A DNA stretch of 64,000 bases from Reinekea sp. G2M2-21 (GCF_015687175.1 NZ_JADPQG010000004.1:310001-374000), one strand, 5' to 3'; counted from the stretch's first letter, positions 32,350-43,233 are shown. Numbers and translations: made by a program. The notes: generated by a model from the letters alone, not told the origin.

Positions 32350-34008
32350 ATGAGCAAGAAAATTGTCATTGTGGGCGGAGTTGCCGGTGGTGCATCGGCG
32401 GCCGCTCGAGCGCGTCGTTTGAGTGAAGATGCGCAGATTATCGTATTTGAACGCGATAGCTTCATTTCTTTCGCCAACTGTGGGCTGCCGTATCACATTG
32501 GTGGTGAAATCAAAGAACGCAGTGCGTTATTGGTGCAAACCCCAGAATCGATGAAAGCGCGATTTAATCTGGACATTCGAATCCAAACGGAGGTTATCAG
32601 TATCGATGCTGCTGCAAAATCGGTCACTGTTCGCGAATTGAATGGCGGGCAGGAATACACAGAGAGCTATGATGAAATGATTTTATCGCCGGGCGCTGTG
32701 CCGATTGTGCCGCCTATTGACGGGGTCGATAGTCACAGTGTGTTTACCCTGCGCAACATCCCCGATATGGATCGGATTATCCGGAAAATCAACATTGAAT
32801 CGCCTCGTTCCGCGGTCGTCGTCGGCGGTGGCTACATTGGTATAGAAATGGCTGAGGCGTTGATTCAACGGGGTATTGAAACAACAATGGTGGAACTGGC
32901 GAATCAGATTATGCCGCCTATAGATCCGGAAATGGCCGTACCGTTGCATCAGGAAATGCGCCGCCATGGTGTTCGCCTGCAATTAAGTGACGCCGTGGAT
33001 GGCATCGTCGAAACGGGCGATGGTTTGGAGCTCACCATGCGTTCTGGTAAAACCATTGCGACTGACATGGTAATTCTGGCCATTGGGGTGCGACCTGAAA
33101 ATACCCTGGCCAAAATGGCGGGCCTAGCGTTGGGGGAAAAAGGTGGTATTCAAGTAAATTCCGCCATGCAAACCAGCATTGAGCATATTTGGGCGGTAGG
33201 TGATGCCATTGAAGTGAAAGACTTTGTCACCGGCATGGCTGCCCAGATTCCATTGGCTGGACCGGCAAATCGCCAAGGTCGCATCGCCGCCGACAACATT
33301 TTTGGTCATCCATCCCGTTACAAAGACTCGTTGGGTACCGGCATCTGTAAAGTGTTTGAGCTGAGCGCCGCCTCGACCGGCGCCAGTGAAAAACTACTGC
33401 AGGCGCAGGGTACTCGCTTTGAGAAAATATACGTCCATGGTGCGGATCATGCTAACTATTATCCAGGCGCAACCCAGATTAACCTGAAATTGTTGTTTGA
33501 CCCACAGGATGGAAAAATTCTTGGTGCCCAGGCGATCGGGGCGAAAGGTGTCGATAAACGTATCGACGTTTTGGCGACGGCAATCCGCGGTGGCATGACG
33601 GTTTTCGACCTGGAAGAATTCGAACTCTGTTATGCTCCTCCATTCGGTTCAGCAAAAGACGTCATTAATCAGGCCGGGTTCGTGGCCAGCAATGTTTGTC
33701 GCGGCGAGCACGAAATCTGTCACGCAGTTAATGTGCCAGACTGCGCTTCAGATGGCGTGTTGATCGATGTCCGTAACCCGACAGAAATTGGCGTGTTAGG
33801 AACCATTGATGAAGCCATGAACATTCCAGTGAACAATCTGCGGGATAACTTGCATAGGTTGCCCAAAGATAAAACCCTGATTGTTTTTTGTGCCGTAGGT
33901 CTGCGCGGATATGTTGCCTACAAAATGCTCACCAACCTGGGTTATAAAGTGCGTAACCTGACCGGTGGGTATACAACCTATCAGATGGTGAAACGCATCG
34001 GCATGTAA
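32350..34008 (+). CDS. CoA-disulfide reductase-like flavoprotein with C-terminal rhodanese domain
   Basis: 552 residues from the ATG at 32350 (GGAG upstream; the TTG at 32338 overlaps that site). Order: FAD Rossmann motif Gly-Gly-Val-Ala-Gly-Gly-Ala (9-15), single redox Cys44 in Phe-Ala-Asn-Cys-Gly-Leu-Pro-Tyr, NAD(P)-binding Gly-Gly-Gly-Tyr-Ile-Gly-Ile-Glu (about 158-165), a dimerisation domain, then a rhodanese domain (about 455-552) with catalytic Cys in Phe-Cys-Ala-Val-Gly-Leu-Arg-Gly. Members reduce CoA disulfide, CoA-persulfide or polysulfide. The FNR-like promoter suggests use when oxygen is low or NO is present. It ends in a terminator shared with the end of queG. Confidence 0.92.
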   Translation: MSKKIVIVGGVAGGASAAARARRLSEDAQIIVFERDSFISFANCGLPYHIGGEIKERSALLVQTPESMKARFNLDIRIQTEVISIDAAAKSVTVRELNGGQEYTESYDEMILSPGAVPIVPPIDGVDSHSVFTLRNIPDMDRIIRKINIESPRSAVVVGGGYIGIEMAEALIQRGIETTMVELANQIMPPIDPEMAVPLHQEMRRHGVRLQLSDAVDGIVETGDGLELTMRSGKTIATDMVILAIGVRPENTLAKMAGLALGEKGGIQVNSAMQTSIEHIWAVGDAIEVKDFVTGMAAQIPLAGPANRQGRIAADNIFGHPSRYKDSLGTGICKVFELSAASTGASEKLLQAQGTRFEKIYVHGADHANYYPGATQINLKLLFDPQDGKILGAQAIGAKGVDKRIDVLATAIRGGMTVFDLEEFELCYAPPFGSAKDVINQAGFVASNVCRGEHEICHAVNVPDCASDGVLIDVRNPTEIGVLGTIDEAMNIPVNNLRDNLHRLPKDKTLIVFCAVGLRGYVAYKMLTNLGYKVRNLTGGYTTYQMVKRIGM

Positions 34009-34021
34009 GTCTTTACGCCGC

Positions 34022-35125
34022 CTAAGAAGCCTCATTTGAGGCTTTTTTTTGGACCTGGAGCTTCTCCAGCGCCCATTGGATATGTTCATCCACTAGTGCC
34101 GATACGCGACCATATTGTTCCTGCAATGCGGCTATGACGTCATCGTCCGCCGGACCGTTGCCTAGTGCAACGGCCAGGTTTCGTTGCCATTGGGCAAAAC
34201 CAATTCGTCGGATCGGGCTGCCTTCGGTCTTGCTCAAGAAGGTGGCTTCATCCCACTGAAATAATGAAATCAGCGATACGTTGTCCAGTTGGTGTCGAGG
34301 CGAGAAGTCCGGCTCGTCAGTATTGTGGGTTTTGCGATTATGGGGGCAGACCAATTGGCAATCGTCGCAACCGTAAACGCGATTTCCTATTTTATCGCGC
34401 AGCTCCAGGGGGATGCTGCCATTGTATTCAATGGTGAGATAGCTGATACACTTCCCGGCATCCAACACGCCATCCGCGACGAAAGCGTCGGTTGGACAGT
34501 CCACGATGCACTGACGGCAACTGCCACAATGGCTTTTTGCTGTGGGTTGGTCGTGTGTCAGGGGTAAGTCTGTGAACAGTTCCCCGAGAAAAAAATAGCT
34601 GCCATGTCCCGGGCTGAGTAGTAGCGTATTCTTACCTATCCATCCCATACCGGCCTGTTCGGCCAGTTGGCGTTCCATCACCGGTGCGCTGTCCACAAAG
34701 GGCCGGTAATCGTGTTCTCCAGCCAGTTTTGCGATGGCCTGCGCAAATGCAGCCAATCGTTTACGCAAGACTTTGTGATAATCACGCCCCAGGGCATAGC
34801 GACTGATATAGGCTTTTCGTGAGTCGTCGAGGATGCTCTGGCTCTGGCTATCTCGCGGCCAATAATTCATTCGCACACTGATCACGGTTAACGTGCCTGG
34901 ATGTAGCTTGCTGGCGTCAAAGCGTTTATCCAGGTTCCGACCTAACCAATCCATATCGGCGTGGTAACCGTTTGCTAGCCAAGATTCAAAATCATCCCGT
35001 ACGTGACCAGTAGATGGCGATGTAAAGCGAACGTCCTGGAACCCTATTGACACGCCGAGCGCCCGTATCTGTTCAGTCAGAGTTAACCTTTTGTCCGTTG
35101 AAATGGTGTTTGAAGTAGAAGGCAT
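34022..35125 (-). CDS. queG: Epoxyqueuosine reductase QueG
   Basis: 367 residues. The N-terminal cobalamin-binding domain is followed by two [4Fe-4S] clusters: Cys-Gly-Ser-Cys-Arg-Gln-Cys-Ile-Val-Asp-Cys-Pro-Thr-Asp-Ala (about 193-207) and Cys-Asp-Asp-Cys-Gln-Leu-Val-Cys-Pro-His-Asn (about 250-260). A HEAT-like C-terminal region follows. Reaction: cobalamin-dependent conversion of epoxyqueuosine to queuosine in tRNA. Its last codons (Lys-Lys-Ala-Ser-Asn-Glu-Ala-Ser) lie within the terminator of the convergent flavoprotein gene. It is divergent from tsaE, as in many relatives. Confidence 0.95.
   Translation of the reverse strand: MPSTSNTISTDKRLTLTEQIRALGVSIGFQDVRFTSPSTGHVRDDFESWLANGYHADMDWLGRNLDKRFDASKLHPGTLTVISVRMNYWPRDSQSQSILDDSRKAYISRYALGRDYHKVLRKRLAAFAQAIAKLAGEHDYRPFVDSAPVMERQLAEQAGMGWIGKNTLLLSPGHGSYFFLGELFTDLPLTHDQPTAKSHCGSCRQCIVDCPTDAFVADGVLDAGKCISYLTIEYNGSIPLELRDKIGNRVYGCDDCQLVCPHNRKTHNTDEPDFSPRHQLDNVSLISLFQWDEATFLSKTEGSPIRRIGFAQWQRNLAVALGNGPADDDVIAALQEQYGRVSALVDEHIQWALEKLQVQKKASNEAS
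34027..34050 (+). terminator. Rho-independent terminator of the flavoprotein/rhodanese gene
   Basis: AAGCCTCA pairs with TGAGGCTT around a tiny loop and is followed by a run of eight T (34043-34050). It lies inside the 3' coding end of the convergent queG gene; the minus-strand side has no T-run. Confidence 0.88.
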
Positions 35126-35213
35126 CGGTAAATTTATTGCTGGCCAGTCACATAGAGAATGACTAATGATACACTCTGACGCGTTTGTCTTAGAGATTAT
35201 AAGTAGCTTTTTT

Positions 35214-35687
35214 GTGAAGATAATTATTGAAGAGCCTCAGATGCCTGCATTCGGGCAACATCTGGGTGAAGTTTGCCAACTTGGCAGTGTCATCTTTCTG
35301 AAGGGTACTTTGGGTATGGGTAAAACCACATTAAGTCGCGCGCTTGTGCAAGGACTTGGTTGGCAAGGTAAGGTGAAGAGCCCGACCTATACCCTGGTCG
35401 AGCAATATGATTTGGCTAACTCGGTGGTGTTCCATTTCGATTTATACCGCCTTGCGGACCCAGAAGAACTTGAATTTTTGGGAATACGCGATTTTGATGC
35501 ACAACGCGGTTTGTGGTTGGTCGAATGGCCCGAAAAAGGGGTAGGCCTGCTACCGTCGGCGGATCTTGTGATTGAGCTGAGTGAATGTGAATCAGCCGAT
35601 GCTCGGCAAGTAACCATTTCAGCGCATAGCAGCCGTGGTGAAAGCCAGTTGAAATCCCTCCGAAATCGAATGCCGGAGGCTATATGA
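35214..35687 (+). CDS. tsaE: tRNA threonylcarbamoyladenosine ATPase TsaE
   Basis: 157 residues from a GTG at 35214, which aligns with the family start; an ATG at 35166 would add 16 residues and overlaps a TGATACACT -10-like element, so it is less likely though not excluded. Walker A is Gly-Thr-Leu-Gly-Met-Gly-Lys-Thr-Thr, then Lys-Ser-Pro-Thr-Tyr-Thr-Leu-Val-Glu, His-Phe-Asp-Leu-Tyr-Arg-Leu and Glu-Trp-Pro. Role: P-loop ATPase of the TsaBCDE complex making t6A37 in tRNA. The stop overlaps the amiB ATG by 4 bases. Confidence 0.92.
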   Translation: MKIIIEEPQMPAFGQHLGEVCQLGSVIFLKGTLGMGKTTLSRALVQGLGWQGKVKSPTYTLVEQYDLANSVVFHFDLYRLADPEELEFLGIRDFDAQRGLWLVEWPEKGVGLLPSADLVIELSECESADARQVTISAHSSRGESQLKSLRNRMPEAI

Positions 35688-37027
35688 TTCGCGCGTGTCT
35701 GATCTGTTTGCTGGTATGTTTTTCATGGGTTCAGGCGGCCACTATCGACGGCGTTCGAATATGGCCAGCACCAGATAACACCCGGTTGGTTTTCGACTTG
35801 GACGCCCCGGCCAGCCACAATATATTTATTTTGAAAAACCCAACCCGGATTGTGCTGGATATTGAGAAAACTGCGCTGAAAACCGATCTGACTGCATTGG
35901 ATTTAACGGACAGCGGCATCTCCCGTATCCGATCTGCGGTGCACAATGGTGCCGACATTCGCGTCGTGCTGGATATGACCGAGTCCATGTCGCCAAAGAG
36001 TTTCGCTTTACCGCCGAACGATCAGTACGGTCACCGACTGGTAGTAGATCTGGAACGGCCAACTTTAGTCTCCATTGCTGGTAAAACCACGGTGGAGCCA
36101 ACCGTTAGCAAGACCATTGATCAGTACAATACCCAGAAACGGGATATCGTCGTCGTCATTGATGCCGGGCACGGTGGTGAAGACCCCGGAGCTATTGGCC
36201 CAACCAAATTGCGAGAAAAAAACGTCGTTCTGGCAATGGCGAAAGAGGTTTACGCTCAGCTAGAAGCCACCAAGGGTTTCAAGCCAATCTTGGTGCGCGA
36301 AGGGGACTATATCGTTGCGTTGAAGAAACGCCGGGATTTTGCCCGTGAGAAAAACGCCGATCTGTTCGTCTCGATTCACGCAGATGCGTTCCACAAATCG
36401 TCCGCTAATGGTGCCTCGGTGTACGCTCTGTCGAACGGTGGCGTGGTCAGCGCGGTAGCAAAATACCTGGCAGATCAGGAAAACGCGGCGGACGTGATTG
36501 GCGGTATTAATGGCGTTAGCCTGGAAGACAAGGATGACGTCCTTAAGTCGGTGTTGGTCGACCTTTCCATGACTGCAACATTGCAGCGATCGCTATCAGT
36601 CGGCAATTTGGTCTTGGAAGAAATGAGTAAGTTTGCCAAGTTGCATGGCAATAAAAAGAAGGTTGGGCAAGCAAACTTCGTGGTACTGCGCGCGCCAGAC
36701 GTTCCGTCTATCTTAGTAGAAACCGGATTTATCAGTAATCCTACCGAAGAGAAAAATCTGGGGTCGCCAGCCTATCGGGCGAAAATGGCCAGTGCCATCC
36801 GCGACGGTATCGTGCGTTATTTTGAAAAATCACCGCCGGAAGGCAGTTACATTGCTTGGTTACAGCAACAAAAAGGCACCGTGAAAAAATATACCGTAGC
36901 GCGCGGTGATACCCTGTCTGGTATTGCTTCTAAAAACGGTGTTTCCGTCTTGCAGCTGATTTCCCTGAACAAATTAAACAGCAGTACGATCCGCGTGGGT
37001 CAAGTACTGTTGATTCCAGACGCATGA
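35684..37027 (+). CDS. amiB: N-acetylmuramoyl-L-alanine amidase AmiB
   Basis: 447 residues (E. coli AmiB has 445). Signal peptide (to about 18), AMIN domain that binds septal peptidoglycan (about 20-125), Amidase_3 domain with zinc ligands in [10 protein letters not shown], Ser-Ile-His-Ala-Asp and catalytic Glu in Val-Glu-Thr-Gly-Phe-Ile-Ser-Asn, then a C-terminal LysM (about 400-445, Tyr-Thr-Val-x-x-Gly-Asp-Thr-Leu-Ser). It splits septal murein during division and needs EnvC-type activation; envC is at 21475. Part of tsaE-amiB-mutL-miaA. Confidence 0.95.
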   Translation: MIRACLICLLVCFSWVQAATIDGVRIWPAPDNTRLVFDLDAPASHNIFILKNPTRIVLDIEKTALKTDLTALDLTDSGISRIRSAVHNGADIRVVLDMTESMSPKSFALPPNDQYGHRLVVDLERPTLVSIAGKTTVEPTVSKTIDQYNTQKRDIVVVIDAGHGGEDPGAIGPTKLREKNVVLAMAKEVYAQLEATKGFKPILVREGDYIVALKKRRDFAREKNADLFVSIHADAFHKSSANGASVYALSNGGVVSAVAKYLADQENAADVIGGINGVSLEDKDDVLKSVLVDLSMTATLQRSLSVGNLVLEEMSKFAKLHGNKKKVGQANFVVLRAPDVPSILVETGFISNPTEEKNLGSPAYRAKMASAIRDGIVRYFEKSPPEGSYIAWLQQQKGTVKKYTVARGDTLSGIASKNGVSVLQLISLNKLNSSTIRVGQVLLIPDA

Positions 37028-37052
37028 CGACTGGACAACTGAAAGAGCTTTT

Positions 37053-38906
37053 ATGTTACATCGAAAAATAGAAATCTTATCGCCGCGTTTGGCTAACCAG
37101 ATCGCCGCAGGTGAGGTGGTTGAGCGCCCGGCGTCGGTGGTTAAGGAGTTGGTTGAGAACTGCCTGGACGCCGGGGCGACTCGCATTGATATCGAGATCG
37201 AACAGGGTGGTATCAAGTTGATCCGGGTACGTGATAACGGGCGTGGTATTGTTAAGGATGATTTGCCCTTGGCGCTCGCGCGCCATGCGACATCGAAAGT
37301 TTACTCGCTTGATGAGTTGGAAGCGCTGGGGTCATTGGGTTTTCGCGGTGAAGCTCTTGCCTCGGTGGCCTCTGTATCTCGCCTGACGCTGACCAGTAAG
37401 CCGACGCAGCAGACAGAAGCTTGGCAGGTTCAGTCTCATGGTCGGGAAATGTCTACAGATGTGACGCCCGCAGCCCATACTGACGGAACTACCGTCGAGG
37501 TGCGAGACCTGTTCTTTAATACACCTGCGCGTCGCAAATTCATGCGAACTGAAAAAACGGAATTCAATCATCTGGAAGAGGTGATCAAACGCCAGGCATT
37601 ATCACGTTTCGATGTGGGTTTTACGCTGCGGCACAATAATCGAACCATTCATTCTCTGCGCCCGGCAACAACGCCTGCGGAGCAGCAGCGAAGGATCGCT
37701 CAATTATTGAATCCTGATTTTATGACCAATGCGCTGGTGATTGAAACCGAACGGGCTGGCTTGAAAATGTCTGGCTGGGTAGGGTTGCCAACCTTTTCTC
37801 GGTCGATGCCCGACATGCAGTACTTTTTTGTGAACGGTCGTGTGGTTAAAGACAAGGTCATCGGCCATGCTGTAAAGCAAGCGTATCGCGACGTGCTCTA
37901 TCACGGACGCCATCCTTGCTTTGTGTTGTATCTCGAACTCGACAGCAGTGGTGTTGACGTTAACGTGCACCCGACGAAACATGAAGTCCGGTTTCGAGAT
38001 CAGCGGCTGGTGCACGATTTTCTGTTCAGTCAGCTGCATCGGGCTTTAGCCGAAGTCCGGCCGCAGGCGAATCAATCCATTGAAGTGGCGACACCCGAAC
38101 CCGTTAGAATCAGTGGCCTTGAAGCAGGCGAGTTTGCCGGACAGACAAGTTTGAATATGGGGGCGCCAACGGCGGATTATGGTCGCTCTTTTGGTACTAG
38201 CCCTCAGCCTATGGCCGCTCGGGAGCAGGTTTCGTTCTATCAGGCTTTGCAATCACCGCCGGCTAATCAGGAAGGTCGTTCACTGGGGTTGAACACCATG
38301 CCTCAGTCAGATCAAAACGATATTCCCCCGCTGGGTTTCGCGGTTGCACAATTGCACGGAATATACATTCTTTCCCAGTCGGAGCACGGCTTGATTGTGG
38401 TTGATATGCATGCCGCGCATGAGCGTATTACCTATGAGCGCATGAAGTCTCAATACGACCAGCAAGGACTGCAGGCTCAGCCTTTATTGGTCCCGTTAAA
38501 AATATCGGTCAGTGAAAAAGAAGCAGACGCTGCCGAAGAATTTAGCGAGCTGCTGTTGAAGTTCGGCTTCGAACTTCAACGCTCCGGTCCTGAAAGCCTG
38601 ACCGTGCGGCAAATTCCGGTTTATCTGCAGCAAGCTGATGTGGAGCCTCTGATTCGTTCGGTGTTATCGGATGTGATCCAGCATGAGTCATCCGATGCGA
38701 TTCTTGCGCACCGGAACGAGATTTTGTCGACCATGGCATGCCATGGTTCAGTTCGAGCCAACCGCCGCCTAACGATTCCAGAAATGAACGCATTGCTGCG
38801 GGACATGGAGCGGACAGAGCGCAGTGGTCAATGCAATCATGGGCGACCGACCTGGACACAAATGACGTTACCGGAGCTCGATAAACTTTTCCTGAGGGGC
38901 CGCTAA
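37053..38906 (+). CDS. mutL: DNA mismatch repair protein MutL, endonuclease type
   Basis: 617 residues. GHKL ATPase motifs: [10 protein letters not shown], Asp-Asn-Gly-Arg-Gly-Ile and Gly-Phe-Arg-Gly-Glu-Ala-Leu. A linker (about 340-420) leads to the C-terminal dimer domain with [12 protein letters not shown]. This is the DQHA(x)2E(x)4E nuclease motif with Met for Gln, as in Pseudomonas MutL. It is followed by Ala-Cys-His-Gly and Cys-Asn-His-Gly-Arg-Pro. E. coli MutL lacks this nuclease, so this protein probably nicks DNA itself and the organism need not have MutH. The stop overlaps the miaA ATG. Confidence 0.95.
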   Translation: MLHRKIEILSPRLANQIAAGEVVERPASVVKELVENCLDAGATRIDIEIEQGGIKLIRVRDNGRGIVKDDLPLALARHATSKVYSLDELEALGSLGFRGEALASVASVSRLTLTSKPTQQTEAWQVQSHGREMSTDVTPAAHTDGTTVEVRDLFFNTPARRKFMRTEKTEFNHLEEVIKRQALSRFDVGFTLRHNNRTIHSLRPATTPAEQQRRIAQLLNPDFMTNALVIETERAGLKMSGWVGLPTFSRSMPDMQYFFVNGRVVKDKVIGHAVKQAYRDVLYHGRHPCFVLYLELDSSGVDVNVHPTKHEVRFRDQRLVHDFLFSQLHRALAEVRPQANQSIEVATPEPVRISGLEAGEFAGQTSLNMGAPTADYGRSFGTSPQPMAAREQVSFYQALQSPPANQEGRSLGLNTMPQSDQNDIPPLGFAVAQLHGIYILSQSEHGLIVVDMHAAHERITYERMKSQYDQQGLQAQPLLVPLKISVSEKEADAAEEFSELLLKFGFELQRSGPESLTVRQIPVYLQQADVEPLIRSVLSDVIQHESSDAILAHRNEILSTMACHGSVRANRRLTIPEMNALLRDMERTERSGQCNHGRPTWTQMTLPELDKLFLRGR

Positions 38907-39874
38907 TGGTATCGCCCAAGCCTCAGGCCATTTTTTTGATGGGTCCGACCGCTGCCGGCAAAACAGATCTGGCTATTGAATTGGTCGAGTCGGGCCGTTG
39001 TGAAATTATTTCGGTGGATTCTGCTCAGGTCTATCGAGATATGAACATCGGGGCCGCGAAGCCTGATGCAGAAACCCTGCGCCGCGCTCCACACTGGTTG
39101 ATTGATATTTGTGACCCTTCTGAAAGCTACTCAGCCGTGCGATTCCGCAACGATGCGTTGACAATCATGGAATCCATTCGTCTGCGTGGTAAGGTTCCGC
39201 TGCTTACCGGTGGTACTATGTTGTATTTCAAGACTCTGGTTGAACCAATGGCTGAGCTTCCCGGTGGCGATGCAGAAGTGCGGGCAGAGTTGGCTGATAC
39301 ACTATCGCGTGAGGGCTTGCCGGTTCTGGTGGCTGAGTTACTGCAGGTCGACCCTGTCGCGCATGCCCGAATTGATTTACAGAACCCTCAACGCGTGCAA
39401 CGTGCCCTGGAAGTGTTTCGATTATCCGGTCGACCGATTTCCAGTTTCTGGGCCGAAGGCGTTCATGATGGTAAGGGTAATCTCGCCGCAAAGGCCGTGG
39501 ATCAGTTTCCTTTCGAATTATTGCAGTACGCAGTTATGCCAACCGACCGGAAAGTTTTGCATGAGCGGATTGCTAAGCGCTTCCACATTATGTTGGAGCA
39601 GGGGTTTGAGGCTGAGGTTCGTCGATTGTATGAACGCGGTGACTTGCACTTGGATCTGCCATCGATGCGTAGCGTTGGCTATCGACAGATGTGGCAGTAT
39701 TTTGATGGCGATTTCGATTACAGCACCATGATTGAGAAAGGCATTGTCGCAACTCGTCAGTTGGCAAAGCGTCAGCTAACTTGGCTCCGGGGATGGATGC
39801 CAATGGACGTTCTGGATACCACCCAAACCAATAGCATACGGTACGCTTCGCAGATATTGAGCCGTTTGAATTAA
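38906..39874 (+). CDS. miaA: tRNA dimethylallyltransferase
   Basis: 322 residues. P-loop Met-Gly-Pro-Thr-Ala-Ala-Gly-Lys-Thr-Asp at 12-21, Ser-Val-Asp-Ser-Ala-Gln-Val-Tyr-Arg, Ile-Cys-Asp-Pro-Ser-Glu-Ser-Tyr-Ser, Gly-Gly-Thr-Met-Leu-Tyr and Arg-Gln-Leu-Ala-Lys-Arg-Gln-Leu-Thr-Trp near the C-terminus. Reaction: transfer of dimethylallyl to A37 of tRNAs reading UNN codons. The ATG overlaps the mutL stop by one base (TAATG), so the two are co-translated. Unusually, a 500-base gap separates it from hfq. Confidence 0.96.
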   Translation: MVSPKPQAIFLMGPTAAGKTDLAIELVESGRCEIISVDSAQVYRDMNIGAAKPDAETLRRAPHWLIDICDPSESYSAVRFRNDALTIMESIRLRGKVPLLTGGTMLYFKTLVEPMAELPGGDAEVRAELADTLSREGLPVLVAELLQVDPVAHARIDLQNPQRVQRALEVFRLSGRPISSFWAEGVHDGKGNLAAKAVDQFPFELLQYAVMPTDRKVLHERIAKRFHIMLEQGFEAEVRRLYERGDLHLDLPSMRSVGYRQMWQYFDGDFDYSTMIEKGIVATRQLAKRQLTWLRGWMPMDVLDTTQTNSIRYASQILSRLN

Positions 39875-40620
<746 letters not shown>

Positions 40621-40654
40621 CGTTTCTGGCCGTATAGGATGTTTTTTTCTCTTC

Positions 40655-40671
40655 GCCCGGCAAAGCCGGGC
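40655..40671 (+). other. Hairpin between hfq and hflX
   Basis: GCCCGGC and GCCGGGC pair perfectly around AAA, right before the hflX ribosome-binding site (CGGAG at 40674-40678). No T-run follows, so it is not a standard terminator. It may affect hflX translation or protect the hfq mRNA end. Confidence 0.6.
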
Positions 40672-40685
40672 ATCGGAGTTTGTGA

Positions 40686-41999
40686 TTGTTTTTTGAACGT
40701 GTAGAGGGCGGTAATAGGGCCATTCTGGTCCATGTGGATTTCCCTGAATCTGATCATCGAGAAGACCCGATCGAGTTTGAAGAATTGGTCGTGTCGGCGG
40801 GGGCTGACCCCGCTACCTATATCCGCGCTTCCCGGACCACACCTCATCCCAAGTATTTTGTCGGTACCGGCAAGCTGGAAGAAATTCGCATGGCTGTGCA
40901 GGCGCATGATGCCGATGTGGTGTTGTTCAATCATGCCCTCAGTCCTTCTCAGGAACGCAATGTGGAAGCGGCCATTGAATGTCGGGTATTAGATCGAACG
41001 GGCCTGATTCTGGATATTTTTGCGCAGCGTGCGCGCACGCATGAAGGGAAGTTGCAGGTTGAGCTGGCCCAGTTGCAGTATCAGAGTACCCGGTTAGTTC
41101 GGGGGTGGACGCACCTGGAGCGACAGAAAGGCGGTATCGGTTTGCGCGGACCCGGTGAAACTCAGCTGGAAACCGACCGACGTTTATTGCGTGCTCGTAT
41201 CAGTACAATTCATAAAAGATTGGTAAAGGTTGAGAAACAACGTGACCAGTCCAGAAGGGCCCGAGCGCGTTCTGATACCCCAACAGTCTCGCTGGTGGGA
41301 TACACGAATGCCGGTAAGTCTACGCTGTTTAACTATCTGACCGAGGCAAGTGTATATGCTGCCGATCAATTGTTTGCAACACTGGACCCCACGTTAAGGC
41401 GTCTGGCAATTCCTGATATGGGTGATATTGTTCTCGCTGATACAGTTGGATTTATCCGTCATCTCCCCCATAAATTGGTAGAGGCGTTTAAGGCGACGCT
41501 GCAGGAAACTGCGGAGGCGGATTTACTGATTCATGTCGTTGATTGTGCGGATGAGAATCGGTTGAGTAATATTGAACAAGTCGAAAACGTGCTTGAAGAA
41601 ATTGGTTCATATGAAGTGCCCCGTTTAGAGGTGTTTAATAAGATTGATTTGCTCGACAATTTCAAGCCTGCCATTGAACGTAACGATGAAGGCGTGCCAG
41701 TAAGGGTTTGGGTATCGGCTCACACCGGTGAAGGAACTTCGCTGATATTGGGTGCAATCACCGAATTGCTGGGTGACGAGGTAATCTCACAAAAAGTGAC
41801 ATTAGCCCCTAATGAATCGGCATTAAGAGCGGCCTTATTTGAACAAAATGCAATTCTTGCAGAGAACTATGATGATTATGGGCACGTAGAACTAGACATT
41901 AGAATGCAGAAGAAAGACTTTAAACAGTTGTTAAAACGTTTCAGTCTCTCTGAAGAACGTTTCGGGGTTTCCCGGGAAAAAGAGTTTTTTGAACGATAG
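40686..41999 (+). CDS. hflX: Ribosome-rescue GTPase HflX
   Basis: 437 residues. The start is TTG (Leu-Phe-Phe-Glu-Arg) with GGAG at eight bases; the same start context and N-terminus occur in pseudomonads. The N-terminal HflX domain includes Lys-Tyr-Phe-Val-Gly-Thr-Gly-Lys, followed by a helical linker with Gly-Pro-Gly-Glu-Thr-Gln-Leu-Glu, then a G domain: G1 Gly-Tyr-Thr-Asn-Ala-Gly-Lys-Ser-Thr, G3 Asp-Thr-Val-Gly-Phe, G4 Asn-Lys-Ile-Asp. It splits stalled 70S ribosomes, for example after heat shock. Confidence 0.95.
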   Translation: MFFERVEGGNRAILVHVDFPESDHREDPIEFEELVVSAGADPATYIRASRTTPHPKYFVGTGKLEEIRMAVQAHDADVVLFNHALSPSQERNVEAAIECRVLDRTGLILDIFAQRARTHEGKLQVELAQLQYQSTRLVRGWTHLERQKGGIGLRGPGETQLETDRRLLRARISTIHKRLVKVEKQRDQSRRARARSDTPTVSLVGYTNAGKSTLFNYLTEASVYAADQLFATLDPTLRRLAIPDMGDIVLADTVGFIRHLPHKLVEAFKATLQETAEADLLIHVVDCADENRLSNIEQVENVLEEIGSYEVPRLEVFNKIDLLDNFKPAIERNDEGVPVRVWVSAHTGEGTSLILGAITELLGDEVISQKVTLAPNESALRAALFEQNAILAENYDDYGHVELDIRMQKKDFKQLLKRFSLSEERFGVSREKEFFER

Positions 42000-42043
42000 C
42001 TGTTTACTAGCTATGCCAATGATAAAAAGAGATGGAGTTGACC

Positions 42044-43225
42044 ATGGCGTGGAACGAACCACCAGGTGGGAATAACGATCAGGACCCTTGGGGTAACCGA
42101 AATCGTAATAAAGGTAATGACGGTCCACCGGATCTTGATGACCTTTTTAAACAGTTAAACACCAAGCTGAACAAATGGTTGGGCGGTGGTGGCAACAAAG
42201 GCGGAAACAATAATTCCTCTGGTTCCGGCGGGGGCTTTGCCTCTTTGTTGGCTCTGGTGATTGTCGCCGGCGTTCTGTATGTGGCTTACGACTCGTTCTA
42301 CACGGTTGATGAATCCGAGCGAGCCGTCGTTTTGCGTTTGGGTAAATTCTACAGCGTCGAAAACCCAGGTCTGCAGATGAAAATCCCCTTTATTGACCGG
42401 ATAGCAGACAAAGTAAATGTCACTCAGGTGCGTGAGCACAGCTTAAAAAATTCCATGTTGACTGCGGATGAAAACATCGTTGAAGTGTCAATGACCGTGG
42501 AATATCGTGCTGCTGACGCGAAAGCCTATGTATTGAATGTTCGCGACCCTCAGTCGACTATTGCCCATGCCGCAGAGTCAGCGTTGCGTCACGTAGTTGG
42601 TTCTGCACGTTTGGAGCAGATTCTGACCGTAGGTCGTGATCAGGTTCAGGCGTTGGTTAAAGAGCGCTTACAAACCTACTTGGATAACTACGATGTCGGT
42701 ATCCAATTGGCGCAGCTCAAAATTACCGATGCGGCACCACCGAGCGCGGTTCAGGATGCATTCGATGACGTAATTAAGGCTCGGGAAGATCAGCAGCGCT
42801 TGGTCAACGAAGCGCAGGCTTACGCAAATCAGATTGTTCCTGTTGCGCAGGGTCAGGCACAGCGCCAATTGGCTGAAGCAGAAGCCTATCGTCAGGAAGT
42901 TGTCGCAAAAGCAACGGGTGAATCAGACCGTTTCAGTGCGTTGTTGGCAGAGTACGAGAAGGCACCAGATATTACCCGTCAGCGTTTGTATCTGAACACA
43001 ATTGAAGAAATCTACGCGAAAAGTTCCAAAGTTCTGTTGGATGTCGAAAATGGTAATAACATGATGTATCTGCCACTGGATCAACTGCGTAAAAATAGTA
43101 CGGCCAGTGCAATCAGTGACCTGACCACCGGCGCTGCCAATGTGAATAATCTGACGCAATCGGAAGTGAGTAACCTCACCGACCAGATTTTGCGTGAAAT
43201 CGACCGTCGTCGAAATAACCAATAA
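42044..43225 (+). CDS. hflK: FtsH modulator HflK (SPFH family)
   Basis: 393 residues from the ATG at 42044, with GGAG upstream; the ATG at 42032 includes that site. Gly/Asn-rich N-terminus (about 1-60), one membrane segment (about 62-82), then the band-7/SPFH domain and a long helical region with Ala/Gln/Glu-rich heptads (about 250-310). With HflC it forms the cage around the FtsH protease in the inner membrane and restrains its activity. hflC follows after 8 bases. Confidence 0.95.
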   Translation: MAWNEPPGGNNDQDPWGNRNRNKGNDGPPDLDDLFKQLNTKLNKWLGGGGNKGGNNNSSGSGGGFASLLALVIVAGVLYVAYDSFYTVDESERAVVLRLGKFYSVENPGLQMKIPFIDRIADKVNVTQVREHSLKNSMLTADENIVEVSMTVEYRAADAKAYVLNVRDPQSTIAHAAESALRHVVGSARLEQILTVGRDQVQALVKERLQTYLDNYDVGIQLAQLKITDAAPPSAVQDAFDDVIKAREDQQRLVNEAQAYANQIVPVAQGQAQRQLAEAEAYRQEVVAKATGESDRFSALLAEYEKAPDITRQRLYLNTIEEIYAKSSKVLLDVENGNNMMYLPLDQLRKNSTASAISDLTTGAANVNNLTQSEVSNLTDQILREIDRRRNNQ

Positions 43226-43233
43226 GGAGCGAA

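Noticed and set aside
39186-39731. 181-residue frame inside miaA in another frame
   Set aside because: miaA is complete in the correct frame with all motifs, so this is a shadow.
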